A stretch of 64,000 bases of DNA from positions 1-64,000 of the forward strand of contig NZ_JPXI01000033.1 of NCBI RefSeq assembly GCF_000740675.1, read 5' to 3'. A program made the translations under genes and the position numbers. The stretch's first letter is position 1. Each line of letters begins with the position of its first letter. Of this stretch, positions 37,994 to 46,722 are shown piece by piece. Below the pieces are notes generated by a model that did not search any database, was not told the DNA's origin, and was given only the letters and a program-made list of their open reading frames with translations. Origin of the DNA: Massilia sp. BSC265. Lineage in GTDB: Bacteria > Pseudomonadota > Gammaproteobacteria > Burkholderiales > Burkholderiaceae_D.

Positions 37994-38494
37994 TTATGCT
38001 GCCAGCTTGTCCATCAGGCCCATTTCGCTGGACGACATCAGTTTGTCGATGTCGACCAGGATCAGCATGCGCTCGTCCACGGTGCCCAGGCCGATCATGT
38101 AGTCCGAGTTGAAGGCGGTGCCCATCTCCGGCGCCGGCTTGATCTGGTCCGGCGTGAGCGTGGTCACGTCCGACACGCTGTCCACCACCATGCCCATGAT
38201 GCGGCCGCCGATGTTCAGGATGATCACCACGGTGAACTGGTCGTAGACCGGGGTGCCCAGCTTGAACTTGATGCGCATGTCGACCACGGGGATGATGATG
38301 CCACGCAGGTTGATGACGCCCTTGATGAATTCGGGTGCGTTGGCGATGCGGGTCACCGCCTCGTAGCCGCGGATCTCCTGCACCTTGAGGATGTCGATGC
38401 CGTATTCCTCGGAGCCCAGGGTAAAGGCCAGGAATTCGCGGCCGGTGCCCTCGGCAGCGCCATCGCTTGGCTTGGTGTTCTGTACAGTAGACAT
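37994..38494 (-). CDS. cheW: Chemotaxis coupling protein CheW
   Basis: CheW links chemoreceptors to CheA. The 166-aa protein begins with a short acidic tail and then the SH3-like fold: [39 protein letters not shown] and LVDIDKLM near the end. The ATG at 38494 has AGAGGA at 7 nt; a GTG two codons earlier is less likely. Confidence 0.96.
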   Translation of the reverse strand: MSTVQNTKPSDGAAEGTGREFLAFTLGSEEYGIDILKVQEIRGYEAVTRIANAPEFIKGVINLRGIIIPVVDMRIKFKLGTPVYDQFTVVIILNIGGRIMGMVVDSVSDVTTLTPDQIKPAPEMGTAFNSDYMIGLGTVDERMLILVDIDKLMSSSEMGLMDKLAA

Positions 38495-38531
38495 GGTCAC
38501 GTCCTCTCGGGGTTGATGTTTTGTAAAAGCT

Positions 38532-40691
38532 TCACGATACGACGGTGTCGCCGAGCAGCTGGCGCGAAGAACGCACTAGCGCGGCCACGTCGAGGATCAG
38601 GGCGACGCCGCCGTCGCCCAGGATGGTGGCGCCCGAAATGCCGGCCACCTTGCGGTAGTTCGCTTCCAGGTTCTTCACCACCACCTGCTGCTGGCCCACC
38701 AGTTCGTCGACGAACAGCGCCGCCTTCTTGCCCTCGGTCTCGAGGATCACCACGATGCCCTCGGACGGGTCGGTGATGCGAGGCTCGATGTCGAACATCT
38801 GGTACAGCGGAATCATGGGCAGGTATTCGCCGCGCACCTTCAGCACGCGCCCGCGGCCCGCGATCTCGCGGATGTCCTGGGGCGCCGGCTGCAGCGACTC
38901 GACGACAAAGGAAAGCGGCAGGATGTAGATTTCTTCGCCACTGCGGATCGACATGCCGTCCAGGATGGCCAGCGTCAGAGGCAGCGAGATCGAGATCGTG
39001 GTGCCGAAGCCGCGCGCCGAGCGGATGTCGACGCTGCCGCCCATCGAGGTGATGTTGCGCTTGACGACGTCCATGCCGACGCCGCGGCCCGACACGTCGG
39101 TCACCTGCTCGGCGGTCGAGAAGCCCGGTGCGAAGATCAGCTGCCAGACTTCCTCGTCGCTCATGTTGTCGCTGACCGGCAGGCCGTTCTGGGTCGCCTT
39201 TGCCAGGATACGCTCGCGGTTCAGCCCCCCGCCGTCGTCCGAGACTTCGATGACGATGTTGCCGCCCTGGTGGCCGGCGGACAGGAACAGGCGCCCGGCT
39301 TCGGACTTGCCGCTTGCTACGCGCGCGGCCGGCATCTCGATGCCGTGGTCGATCGAGTTGCGCACCAGGTGGGTGAGCGGATCGACGATGCGCTCGATCA
39401 AGCCCTTGTCCAGTTCCGTGGCGGCGCCGTTGGTGATGAAGTCGACCTTCTTGCCCAGCTTGCTGGCCAGGTCGCGCACCATGCGCGGGAAGCGCGAGAA
39501 CACGAAGTCCATCGGCATCATGCGGATCGACATCACCGCCTCCTGCAGCTCGCGGGTGTTGCGGCCCAGCTGGCTGATGGAATTGAGCAGGCGCTCATGC
39601 TGCATCGGGTCCAGCCCGCCGCTCCTCTGCTCGAGCATGGCGTTGGTGATCACCAGTTCGCCGATCAGGTTGATCAACTGGTCGACCTTCTCGACCGACA
39701 CCCGGATCGAGGACGATTCCGCGTGCGGGTCTTTCTTGGCGGCGGTCTTCTTCTCGGCGGCCAGCTCCGACGGTTCGAGCGGTTCCGGCCCCTTCGGCGC
39801 AGCAAGCGGCTTCGGCTCGCCCGTGATGCCGGCCGCGGCGCGGATCTGTTCGATCGGCTGGAAGAAGCCGTAGCCGCGCTCGTCGTCCGACAGCTCGTCT
39901 TCCTTTGCCGCGGCGGCGTCACCGTCGTCGTCGAAGTCGAAGAAGCCGTAACCCTGCTCGTCCTCGATGCGCTTGCGCTCGGCGGCCTCGATGGCGCGCT
40001 GCTCCGGCGTGAGGGCCGGGGCCTCGAAGATCTTCAGGTCTTCCGGATTGAGCACGAAGGAGCAGATCGCGATGATGTCGTCCAGGCTCTCGTGCGTGGT
40101 GATGACGATGGCGCTGCGCCCCGCCTCCAGGGGCGTGACCTTGGTCCGGCCCATCAGGCCCAGCTCGTCGACCAGGGCGCTGATGTCGCGCTGCTCGACC
40201 GGCGGCAGCTCGATCTTGTAGCGGTGCGCGCCTTCCGTCGGATGATGTACCTTGGCCTCGGCGGTCAGGTAGGACGGCGCCACCACGGGCGCGTGCGGCA
40301 CCAGGCCTTCGGCCAGGTCGTGCAGCACCATGCGCACGTTGGCGACCGCTTCCTGGTCGACTGCTCCGCCGTGACGGTGGCCGTCGAGCTGCATCTTGAG
40401 GCTGTCCTTGGCCGACAGGAAGGCGTCCACGTGGTTCGAGGTCAGCGCCATCTCGCCCTTGCGGATGCGGTCCAGCAGCGACTCGAGCACGTGCGTGACT
40501 TCGCTCATGTCGGTCAGGCCGAAGGTTGAGGCCCCGCCCTTGACCGAGTGGGCGGTGCGGAAGATGGCGTTCAGGTCTTCCGGGTCGGGCGATGCCACGT
40601 CGACCGCCAGCAGCAGCCGCTCCATTTCGGCGAGCAGTTCCTCTGCCTCGTCGAAAAAGACCTGGTAGAACTGGCTGATGTCGATCGTCAT
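38532..40691 (-). CDS. cheA: Chemotaxis histidine kinase CheA
   Basis: CheA phosphorylates CheY and CheB. The 719-aa protein has an HPt domain with H48 in [14 protein letters not shown], a P2-like region, a long acidic/Ala linker (residues about 240-330), dimerisation and ATPase domains ([14 protein letters not shown] as N box, [26 protein letters not shown]) and a C-terminal CheW-like domain ([26 protein letters not shown]). It is intact and of usual length. Confidence 0.96.
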   Translation of the reverse strand: MTIDISQFYQVFFDEAEELLAEMERLLLAVDVASPDPEDLNAIFRTAHSVKGGASTFGLTDMSEVTHVLESLLDRIRKGEMALTSNHVDAFLSAKDSLKMQLDGHRHGGAVDQEAVANVRMVLHDLAEGLVPHAPVVAPSYLTAEAKVHHPTEGAHRYKIELPPVEQRDISALVDELGLMGRTKVTPLEAGRSAIVITTHESLDDIIAICSFVLNPEDLKIFEAPALTPEQRAIEAAERKRIEDEQGYGFFDFDDDGDAAAAKEDELSDDERGYGFFQPIEQIRAAAGITGEPKPLAAPKGPEPLEPSELAAEKKTAAKKDPHAESSSIRVSVEKVDQLINLIGELVITNAMLEQRSGGLDPMQHERLLNSISQLGRNTRELQEAVMSIRMMPMDFVFSRFPRMVRDLASKLGKKVDFITNGAATELDKGLIERIVDPLTHLVRNSIDHGIEMPAARVASGKSEAGRLFLSAGHQGGNIVIEVSDDGGGLNRERILAKATQNGLPVSDNMSDEEVWQLIFAPGFSTAEQVTDVSGRGVGMDVVKRNITSMGGSVDIRSARGFGTTISISLPLTLAILDGMSIRSGEEIYILPLSFVVESLQPAPQDIREIAGRGRVLKVRGEYLPMIPLYQMFDIEPRITDPSEGIVVILETEGKKAALFVDELVGQQQVVVKNLEANYRKVAGISGATILGDGGVALILDVAALVRSSRQLLGDTVVS

Positions 40692-40727
40692 GGTGCTATT
40701 CCCTGAATTACCCGGCGCATCATCGGC

Positions 40728-41093
40728 TTAACCGATGACTTTTTTCACTACCTCGATGAGGCGCTGCGGATCGAAAGGCTTGACCAGCCAGCCGTTGGCG
40801 CCCGCGGCGCGCCCCTTGGCCTTCATCTCGTCGGACGACTCGGTGGTCAGCATCAGGATCGGGGTCTTGGCGTAGGCCGGCAGCGTGCGCAGGGTCTTGA
40901 TCAGGGCCAGGCCGTCCATGCGCGGCATGTTCTGGTCGGTCAGGACCAGGTCGACGCTCTGCAGCTTCGCCTTGTCGAGGCCATCCTGGCCGTCGACGGC
41001 TTCCACCACGTTGTAGCCAGCCGCCTTCAGGCTGAAGGCCACCATCTGGCGCAGCGAACTGGAATCGTCGACCGCGAGAATCGTTTTTGCCAT
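40728..41093 (-). CDS. cheY: CheY-like single-domain response regulator
   Basis: This 121-aa receiver begins ILAVDDSSSLRQMVAFSLKA, has D53 in LVLTDQNMPRMDGL, LMLTTESSDEMKAKGRAAG and WLVKPFDPQRL. This is the TCheY type usually found directly before cheA. The start at 41093 has CAGGAG upstream. With a second CheY next to cheZ, this one may serve as a phosphate sink or address another target. Confidence 0.9.
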   Translation of the reverse strand: MAKTILAVDDSSSLRQMVAFSLKAAGYNVVEAVDGQDGLDKAKLQSVDLVLTDQNMPRMDGLALIKTLRTLPAYAKTPILMLTTESSDEMKAKGRAAGANGWLVKPFDPQRLIEVVKKVIG

Positions 41094-41185
41094 GTTTTGC
41101 TCCTGCTGTTTTATCCCGGTATGTTCCGGTTGAATGTTAAGTGGCGAAGTGTCGTTGTATCGTTGTGTCCAGCTTGGCAACGCAC

Positions 41186-41734
41186 TCAGAAGAGTTCGAT
41201 GTCCCCGCTCTCCAGGTGATGCTGGTCCACCGACTTGCGCAGCATGCTGCGCAGTTCGAGCGACTGGATCGCCAGCGCCATGCTGACCTTGCCCAGACGC
41301 TCGATGATTTCCTCGCTGTCGGTTTCCGGCGCGATCTCGGCCCCATGCTCGCTGAGCGTGCCGAGGAACTCGCGCAGGCCGGCCACGCGGCGCAGCGTGC
41401 GGTCGATCAGCTGGCTGGTCATGTCCTGGAACTGCATGCTGGTGATGGCCGAATTCACGTGCTGGCCGATCTCTCCCGACATGTCCGCCAGGTTCGCGCT
41501 GTCTTCGGCGCTCGGCGTCTCACCGGCCAGCAGGCGGTTGATTGCGTCCTGGCGCGCCCCGACCGCCGAGTGGATGGCCATGAAGCTGCTGGTCAGCTTG
41601 TCGATGGCTTCCTCCAGCAGCAGCTCGGTCTGCAGCAGATCGGTCTCGACCTCGGTCAGGTGACGGCGCCCGTGGATGGCCACACCCGAGAGCAGGCGCT
41701 TGACGTGCGATCCGAGAATCTTTTTTCTTTTCAT
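41186..41734 (-). CDS. CheZ-like chemotaxis protein with DxxxQ motif
   Basis: This 182-aa, helix-rich protein starts at the ATG at 41734 (TGGAGA upstream). It contains SMQFQDMTSQLIDRTLRRV, where D104 and Q108 match the D-x-x-x-Q catalytic pair of CheZ (DFQDLTGQVIGR in this window). Overall similarity to CheZ is otherwise low, and the C-terminus is SGDIELF rather than the CheY-binding LDSLGF-type peptide. It sits between motB and cheY. A CheY-P phosphatase role is inferred from the motif and position. Confidence 0.75.
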   Translation of the reverse strand: MKRKKILGSHVKRLLSGVAIHGRRHLTEVETDLLQTELLLEEAIDKLTSSFMAIHSAVGARQDAINRLLAGETPSAEDSANLADMSGEIGQHVNSAITSMQFQDMTSQLIDRTLRRVAGLREFLGTLSEHGAEIAPETDSEEIIERLGKVSMALAIQSLELRSMLRKSVDQHHLESGDIELF

Positions 41735-41751
41735 TCGAGTCTCCAGCTGGA

Positions 41752-42681
41752 CTACTTGCCGGCCGCAGCGACCGCCTCGGCGGCTGCTGCGGGTTGCTGC
41801 GCCGGCACCTCGAGCGAAGCCGCGTCGCGCTGTACGGCTTCCTCGGTGCGCTTGTTCATGACGATGATGCTGATGCGCCGGTTGATCGGGTTGAACGGGT
41901 CCTTGCGGTCCAGGTGGGCCGCCGAGGCCAGGCCTACCACGCGCAGCACCTTGTCGTCGGCCAGGCCGCCGCGCACCAGTTCGCGGCGCGAGGCATTGGC
42001 GCGGTCGGCCGACAATTCCCAGTTGCTGTAGCCGGCGTGGCTGAAGTACGGAGTGGCGTCGGTATGGCCCGACAGGCCGATCTTGTTCGGGACTTCGTTG
42101 AGCACCATGCCGATCACGTTCAGGATCTCTTTCGTGTACGGCTGCAGCTCGGCCTTGGCCAGTTCGAACATCGGGCGGTTCTGCTCGTCCACGATCTGGA
42201 TGCGCAGGCCTTCGCTGGTGATGTCGAGCAGCAGCTGGTTCTTGTACTTCTTGAGCAGCGGGTTGACCTCGATGACCGATTCGATCTTGGCCTTCAGCGA
42301 CTCGAGGCGCTCGGCTTCGGCGCGCGCGACCTGGGCCTTGGCCGCTTCCAGGTTGTAGGTCTTCGAGGTCGGATCGATGTCGCCCTTCTTGACCTGGCCG
42401 TTGCGGCGGGTCAGGTCGGTGCCGCCGCCCTTGATCACCGACGAGGAATCGCCCGCGCCCGAGCCGCCCGCCATCGCCACCTTGAGCGGCGTCTTGAAGT
42501 ATTCCGAGATGCCTTCCAGGTCGCCCTTGGCGGTCGAGCCGAGCAGCCACATGAGCAGGAAGAAGGCCATCATCGCGGTCACGAAGTCGGCGTAGGCGAT
42601 CTTCCAGGCGCCGCCGTGGTGGCCGCCCTGGACCTTCTTGATGCGCTTGACGACGATGGGACGCATGTTGTCGTCAGCCAT
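41752..42681 (-). CDS. motB: Flagellar motor stator protein MotB
   Basis: MotB anchors the stator to peptidoglycan. One N-terminal membrane helix contains the proton-binding D32 (AYADFVTAMMAFFLLMWLLG). A linker of about 100 residues follows, then an OmpA-like peptidoglycan-binding domain (KIGLSGHTDATPYF, SADRANASRRELV, NRRISIIVMNK). The Ala/Gln-rich C-terminal tail is a lineage feature. It follows motA by 67 bp. Confidence 0.96.
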   Translation of the reverse strand: MADDNMRPIVVKRIKKVQGGHHGGAWKIAYADFVTAMMAFFLLMWLLGSTAKGDLEGISEYFKTPLKVAMAGGSGAGDSSSVIKGGGTDLTRRNGQVKKGDIDPTSKTYNLEAAKAQVARAEAERLESLKAKIESVIEVNPLLKKYKNQLLLDITSEGLRIQIVDEQNRPMFELAKAELQPYTKEILNVIGMVLNEVPNKIGLSGHTDATPYFSHAGYSNWELSADRANASRRELVRGGLADDKVLRVVGLASAAHLDRKDPFNPINRRISIIVMNKRTEEAVQRDAASLEVPAQQPAAAAEAVAAAGK

Positions 42682-42748
42682 GCCCCCCTCCTCGCTTCAA
42701 TTCCTGCGGTGGATCGGATAAATGCGTGGAATGCAGCAGCATCACGTC

Positions 42749-43603
42749 TTACTTCTTGCGCTTGATGTGCTCTTCGAGCTCGGCGAAGCTCGGACGCTCG
42801 GTCGAGTACAGCACCTTGCGGCCGAATTCGACGGCGAGGGCCGGCGCATAGCCGTTCAGGCTCGCCAGCAGCGTGACCTTCACGCACTGGAACATCTTGG
42901 TCGATTCTTCCAGCTTCTGTTCCAGCACGCTGGCCAGCGGGGTCACGAACGCGTAGGCCAGCAGGATGCCGAGGAAGGTACCGACCAGCGCCTTCGCGAT
43001 CAGGATGCCCAGCTCGGCCGGCGGCAGGCCCACCGATTCCATCGTGTGGACCACGCCCATCACCGCCGCCACGATACCGAAGGCCGGCAGGCCGTCGCCC
43101 AGCTTGGAGATCACGTGGGCCGGGACCGCGCCTTCGTGGTGGTGGGTCTCGATCTCGTTGTCCATCAGGTTTTCGATCTGCATCGCATCCATGTTCCCCG
43201 ACACCATCAGGCGCAGGTAGTCGGTCATGAATTCGACGATGTGGTGGTCGGCCAGCACCGCCGGATACTTCGAGAACAGCGGCGAGGCTTCCGGCGCCTC
43301 GATGTCGCCTTCGATCGACATCAGGCCTTCCTTGCGCACTTTCGAGAGCACGTCGAATTGCAGCGCCATCAGCTCCATGTACATGTCCTTGGTGTACTGG
43401 GAGCCCTTGAACACGGTCGGCAGGGCCTTCATGGTCGCCTTGACCGACTTCATGGTGTTACCGACGAAGAACGCACCGAGGGCGGCGCCGCCGATCATCA
43501 GCAGTTCGATCGGCTGCCACAGCGAGGCCAGGTGGCCGCCGGCCAGGGCAAAACCGCCGAATACGCAGGCGCAGACGACGATGTAACCAAGAATGACTAA
43601 CAA
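42749..43603 (-). CDS. motA: Flagellar motor stator protein MotA
   Basis: MotA forms the proton channel with MotB. Four membrane segments are visible, two N-terminal and two near residues 170-225, with GLPAFGIVAAVMGVVHTME and GTFLGILLAYAFVTPLA. The start is taken as TTG at 43603, giving LLVILGYIVV, which matches the usual MotA N-terminus and length (284 aa), with GGA upstream. A longer reading to 43651 would add 16 atypical residues. The stop comes 67 bp before motB. Confidence 0.93.
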   Translation of the reverse strand: MLVILGYIVVCACVFGGFALAGGHLASLWQPIELLMIGGAALGAFFVGNTMKSVKATMKALPTVFKGSQYTKDMYMELMALQFDVLSKVRKEGLMSIEGDIEAPEASPLFSKYPAVLADHHIVEFMTDYLRLMVSGNMDAMQIENLMDNEIETHHHEGAVPAHVISKLGDGLPAFGIVAAVMGVVHTMESVGLPPAELGILIAKALVGTFLGILLAYAFVTPLASVLEQKLEESTKMFQCVKVTLLASLNGYAPALAVEFGRKVLYSTERPSFAELEEHIKRKK

Positions 43604-43719
43604 GGAATTCCGCTCCAGATATGCCGGGAATGCTTCGTCCGGCAGACTCAAATAATGACGACAAAAATAGTTACTTCAGGCAAAGTTGACGCCAGGAACC
43701 ACTCTAGCGGGAGAATGGC

Positions 43720-43746
43720 CTATCGGCAAGCAGAAAGGCCGGTTTT
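43720..43746 (-). promoter_or_regulatory. Sigma-28 (FliA) promoter for motAB-che
   Basis: On the minus strand AAAA (43743-43746), 15 bp and GCCGATAG (43720-43727) closely match the sigma-28 consensus TAAA-N15-GCCGATAA. It lies about 117 bp before the motA start, in the right orientation. This would make the mot/che genes late (class 3) flagellar genes. Confidence 0.75.
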
Positions 43747-43751
43747 GTCGC

Positions 43752-44507
43752 CTAAAAGTGCCAGATATGAAGGGGCGGACCGCCCTCTGTGGGATAGACG
43801 GTACGGTTCGGTAAGCGATCGTCAATGACGAATTCGTAACTCAGAAGCAGGGAACCGGGTCGCATTTCGCGTGCCGCCTTGCGCCACAGGGCATCCATGG
43901 CGGCCGGCGAGAGATAGGCGAACACGAGGTCGAATTCGCCGAAATTGACGGCGTTGTAGTCGCCGCGAATGAAGCGGGCCCTACTCCCCGCCAGGCGCGC
44001 CCGCAGCCGGCTCACCAGCCAGGGCAGCGGCGCCAGTTCGATCCCGGTCGCCTCGACGGCGGGACCGCGGCGCGCCAGGTCCAGCACCAGGCCGCCCAGG
44101 CCGCTGCCGATGTCGATCACGCGTACCGGCCGCCGATCGGCCCGCTGAGCCGGCAGGAGCCCGGTCACGGCCTCCCACACACACCGGCCGGACGGGTAGT
44201 ACGGCACCTGGGTGCGGTAGGTGGACCAGTACAGCAGAAGCAGGAACAGGAAGGCGGCGAGAAAGGCCAGCGGCGGGATCGCCAGTTGAAATGCGCCGAA
44301 CAGCCCGATGGGGAACAGCAGCTGGATGGCGCGCCACCAGCTGGCGAGGCCGCGCCACCAGGTCAGGCCGGCGGCGACCAGGCCCTGGATCACGGCCACG
44401 GACAAGTACGACATCGGGATGTTGGCGGTGGCCAGCAGCCAGGTCAGGGCCAGTGTCAGCGGGAAAGCGGCAGCCTGCAGGAGCAGTGCCGCAATGGCGG
44501 GTTTCAC
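43752..44507 (-). CDS. Membrane-anchored SAM-dependent methyltransferase
   Basis: This 251-aa protein has about four hydrophobic segments in its first 110 residues (for example [19 protein letters not shown] and [18 protein letters not shown]). A class I methyltransferase domain follows, with [36 protein letters not shown] and [10 protein letters not shown]. The GTG start overlaps the flhC stop (GTGA), so its translation is coupled to flhC. The substrate is unknown. Placement with the flagellar master regulator suggests membrane- or envelope-related regulation, but could be incidental. Confidence 0.8.
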   Translation of the reverse strand: MKPAIAALLLQAAAFPLTLALTWLLATANIPMSYLSVAVIQGLVAAGLTWWRGLASWWRAIQLLFPIGLFGAFQLAIPPLAFLAAFLFLLLLYWSTYRTQVPYYPSGRCVWEAVTGLLPAQRADRRPVRVIDIGSGLGGLVLDLARRGPAVEATGIELAPLPWLVSRLRARLAGSRARFIRGDYNAVNFGEFDLVFAYLSPAAMDALWRKAAREMRPGSLLLSYEFVIDDRLPNRTVYPTEGGPPLHIWHF

Positions 44508-45079
44508 TCGTCCTGTTTGAAGGCAGCCCCGGCGGCGGCGGCCGCATCCTTGGCATCTTTCGCCTTGCGCGTCTTGCCGGCGCGCGAAGGCATGTGGCAC
44601 AGGCCGCACAGGTAGCCGGCGTTCAGGTCGAGGGCGTTGACGACGAACTTGCCCTGGCACTTCTGGCATGGGGCCAGCACCAGCATGCCGCTCTGGAAGA
44701 AGCGCACCAGGGTCCAGGCGCGGGTGAGCGACAGCAGCGGCTCTTCGCCCGGCTCGGGCGGCATCTGCTCGAGGTAGAGTTGATACGCCTTCATCACCGC
44801 CTGGATGCCGGTGGCGCCGGCATGTTCGACCAGGAAGTTATGGATATTGATGAAGAGCGAGGAATGGATGTTCGGTTGCCAGGTCAGGAACCAGTCGGTC
44901 GAGAACGGCAACATGCCCTTGGGCGGTGAGACGCCCTTCAGTTCCTTGTAGAGCTTGAGCAGGCGCTCGCGCGAGAGCGAGACTTCGGTTTCGAGCAGCT
45001 GGAGGCGCGCCCCCAGGTTGATCAGTTCGATCGCAAGCTGGATTTCCTGCGCTTCCGATACGACACTCTTCTTGCTCAT
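44504..45079 (-). CDS. flhC: Flagellar master regulator subunit FlhC
   Basis: FlhC forms the FlhD4C2 activator of early flagellar genes. The 191-aa protein has [38 protein letters not shown] and the four zinc cysteines in [10 protein letters not shown] and [10 protein letters not shown] Lys/Ala-rich tail follows. It is 75 bp downstream of flhD. Confidence 0.95.
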   Translation of the reverse strand: MSKKSVVSEAQEIQLAIELINLGARLQLLETEVSLSRERLLKLYKELKGVSPPKGMLPFSTDWFLTWQPNIHSSLFINIHNFLVEHAGATGIQAVMKAYQLYLEQMPPEPGEEPLLSLTRAWTLVRFFQSGMLVLAPCQKCQGKFVVNALDLNAGYLCGLCHMPSRAGKTRKAKDAKDAAAAAGAAFKQDE

Positions 45080-45154
45080 TGCTGCTCCCGCTCGTATTAC
45101 TTCCGTATTACTTACTTGCCATGCGGTCCCGACGGGACCGCGTCCAGCGGGATT

Positions 45155-45472
45155 TTATACGATCTCTTCCACCGGCTGGCCGGCCATCAGGATTGCGGCG
45201 TGCGACTGGGCCAGGCTGCGCTCCTTGGTGTGGCTGGTCAGCATCGAGAGGATGGCGGTGTCGTCGAAGCGGAAGCGGGCCAGCATCATGTTGCCGCTTG
45301 CCAATTTCAGGATCTGGGCATTGCTCATGCCTTCGATCAGGTCGGCGATGTCGGCGGAGACGCCGAGTCGGAAGATGGCGGTGACTTTGTCGGCACGGAT
45401 CATCTGCTGGGCCAGCATCAGGTAGCTCAGGTTAGCGTCGCGGATTTCAGCCATCATGTCGTTCATCGTCAT
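45155..45472 (-). CDS. flhD: Flagellar master regulator subunit FlhD
   Basis: The 105-aa protein matches FlhD: EIRDANLSYLMLAQQMIRAD, FRLGVSADIADLIEGMSNAQ and the C-terminal FRFDDTAILSMLTSHTK-like block. The ATG at 45472 has GGAGAG at 7-8 nt. It is the first gene of the motility block and is preceded by a long A/T-rich region containing repeats. Confidence 0.94.
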   Translation of the reverse strand: MTMNDMMAEIRDANLSYLMLAQQMIRADKVTAIFRLGVSADIADLIEGMSNAQILKLASGNMMLARFRFDDTAILSMLTSHTKERSLAQSHAAILMAGQPVEEIV

Positions 45473-45773
45473 TTTCTATCTCTCCGTATCCGTTGAATCG
45501 GCTGCTCAGTTGCCATCGTTGCCACTGAGGTGTTGCCGTTGAGATAGATTCTGACTGTGAGGAAACTTTTTCGGTATTGGACAAACCCTGTATTTTTTGT
45601 CCGCGAAATGACGGCATGACCCGTAGGAGTTTGTCTGACAAACCCTGCTGGATCACTCTGGCGCCCCTATGAAAACGGGGCTGTTGATGTGCGGAAAAAT
45701 CCGCCAAATTGTGGACGCATGACGAGGCTTCTGTCGTGCGCTTGATACGGTTTACGTCAAGCTTTAGGAATAC

Positions 45774-45955
45774 TTTAGGGTTTTCGCAAAATATTTTTTC
45801 AAATCCTTCGCTGCCCTCCTCCACCTCATTAGCGGAGCACTTGCCGGGAACTTGAGGGTTTGTTGAAAATATTTTTCACGACCCTTTATCGCGCTTCCAG
45901 GAGGGATAACGGCAAGGGTTCAGGGAACTTGAGGGTTCTTGAGAAAATTTTTTAA
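45774..45955. repeat. Three about 77-bp-spaced AGGGTT-AAAATATTTTT repeats
   Basis: Copies at 45774-45802, 45851-45878 and 45928-45955 share the pattern CTT(T/G)AGGGTT, a variable 5-6 nt, then AAAATATTTTTT (AAAATTTTTT in the third). The AGGGTT cores start at 45777, 45855 and 45932, spacings of 78 and 77 bp. The reverse-complement core AGGGTTTGT also occurs twice nearer flhD. Confidence 0.6.
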
Positions 45956-45974
45956 AAATTTTTTGCGGTGGAAA

Positions 45975-46047
45975 AAGTTGTTGGCAAGACAAGAAATCCA
46001 GACGTCCGGCACCGGAACTTGCTACACTGCGAAACCGGCAACAACTT
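45975..46047 (+). promoter_or_regulatory. kynBUA promoter with flanking inverted repeat
   Basis: An extended -10, TGCTACACT (46020-46028), lies 46 bp before the kynB ATG. AAGTTGTTG (45975-45983) and CAACAACTT (46039-46047) form a perfect 9-bp inverted repeat around it. The repeat could be an operator, but the regulator is not in the window. Confidence 0.45.
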
Positions 46048-46074
46048 CAAGCCTCAACCAATCAAAGGCGCTGC

Positions 46075-46722
46075 ATGGAATCTTTACGCATCTGGGATCT
46101 CAGCCCCACGATATCGAGCGGCCTTCCGGTCTGGCCGGGCGACACGCCCTTCGAAGCCACCCCTACCTGGGAGATGGAGGACGGCTGCCCGGTCCGCGTC
46201 AGCCGCATGACGATGACGACCCACCTCGGCGCCCACACCGACGCGCCCAGCCACTACGACCCGGCCGGCAAGTCGATCGACCAGGTCGACCTGCGGCCCT
46301 ATATCGGCGCCTGCCGCGTGATCCATTGCCTGGGTGTCGGGGCCGTCGAGCCGGCCCACCTCGCGGACAAGCTGGACGGCGTCCCGCCGCGCGTGCTGTT
46401 GCGTACCTACGCGGACAGCCCCCAGCACGCCTGGGACCCCGACTTCCCGGCCATCAGCGCGGCCACGATCGCCCTGCTGGCCAGCCGCGGCGCGATCCTG
46501 GTCGGCACCGATGCGCCCTCGCTCGACCCGCAGGATTCGAAAACCCTGGACGCCCACCACGCGGTGCGCCGAAGCGGCATGGCCATCCTGGAGGGCATCG
46601 TGCTGGACGAGGTCCCCGAGGGCGACTACGAACTGGTCGCCCTGCCCCTGAAATTCGCCGGCATGGATGCCAGCCCGGTGCGGGCCATCCTGCGCCAGTT
46701 ACCAATGAAGGAAGCTGCATGA
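46075..46722 (+). CDS. kynB: Kynurenine formamidase
   Basis: KynB hydrolyses N-formylkynurenine to kynurenine and formate, the second step of aerobic tryptophan degradation. The 215-aa cyclase-family protein has [20 protein letters not shown] and the metal-binding [14 protein letters not shown], plus [19 protein letters not shown]. kynU starts within its stop codon (ATGA). Confidence 0.95.
   Translation: MESLRIWDLSPTISSGLPVWPGDTPFEATPTWEMEDGCPVRVSRMTMTTHLGAHTDAPSHYDPAGKSIDQVDLRPYIGACRVIHCLGVGAVEPAHLADKLDGVPPRVLLRTYADSPQHAWDPDFPAISAATIALLASRGAILVGTDAPSLDPQDSKTLDAHHAVRRSGMAILEGIVLDEVPEGDYELVALPLKFAGMDASPVRAILRQLPMKEAA

Larger units (their letters stand above)
45473..46074. other. 602-bp A/T-rich intergenic region between flhD and kynB
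   Basis: No gene is seen. The region is clearly more A/T-rich than its surroundings and carries two ACAAACCCT copies (45581-45589, 45638-45646), three spaced A/T-rich repeats (45774-45955) and the kynB promoter/operator region. It must hold the regulatory input to flhDC. Confidence 0.7.

Noticed and set aside
45939..46718. Extended N-terminal frame leading into kynU
   Set aside because: It overlaps all of kynB in another frame, and the ATG at 46719 in the kynB stop matches the family start.
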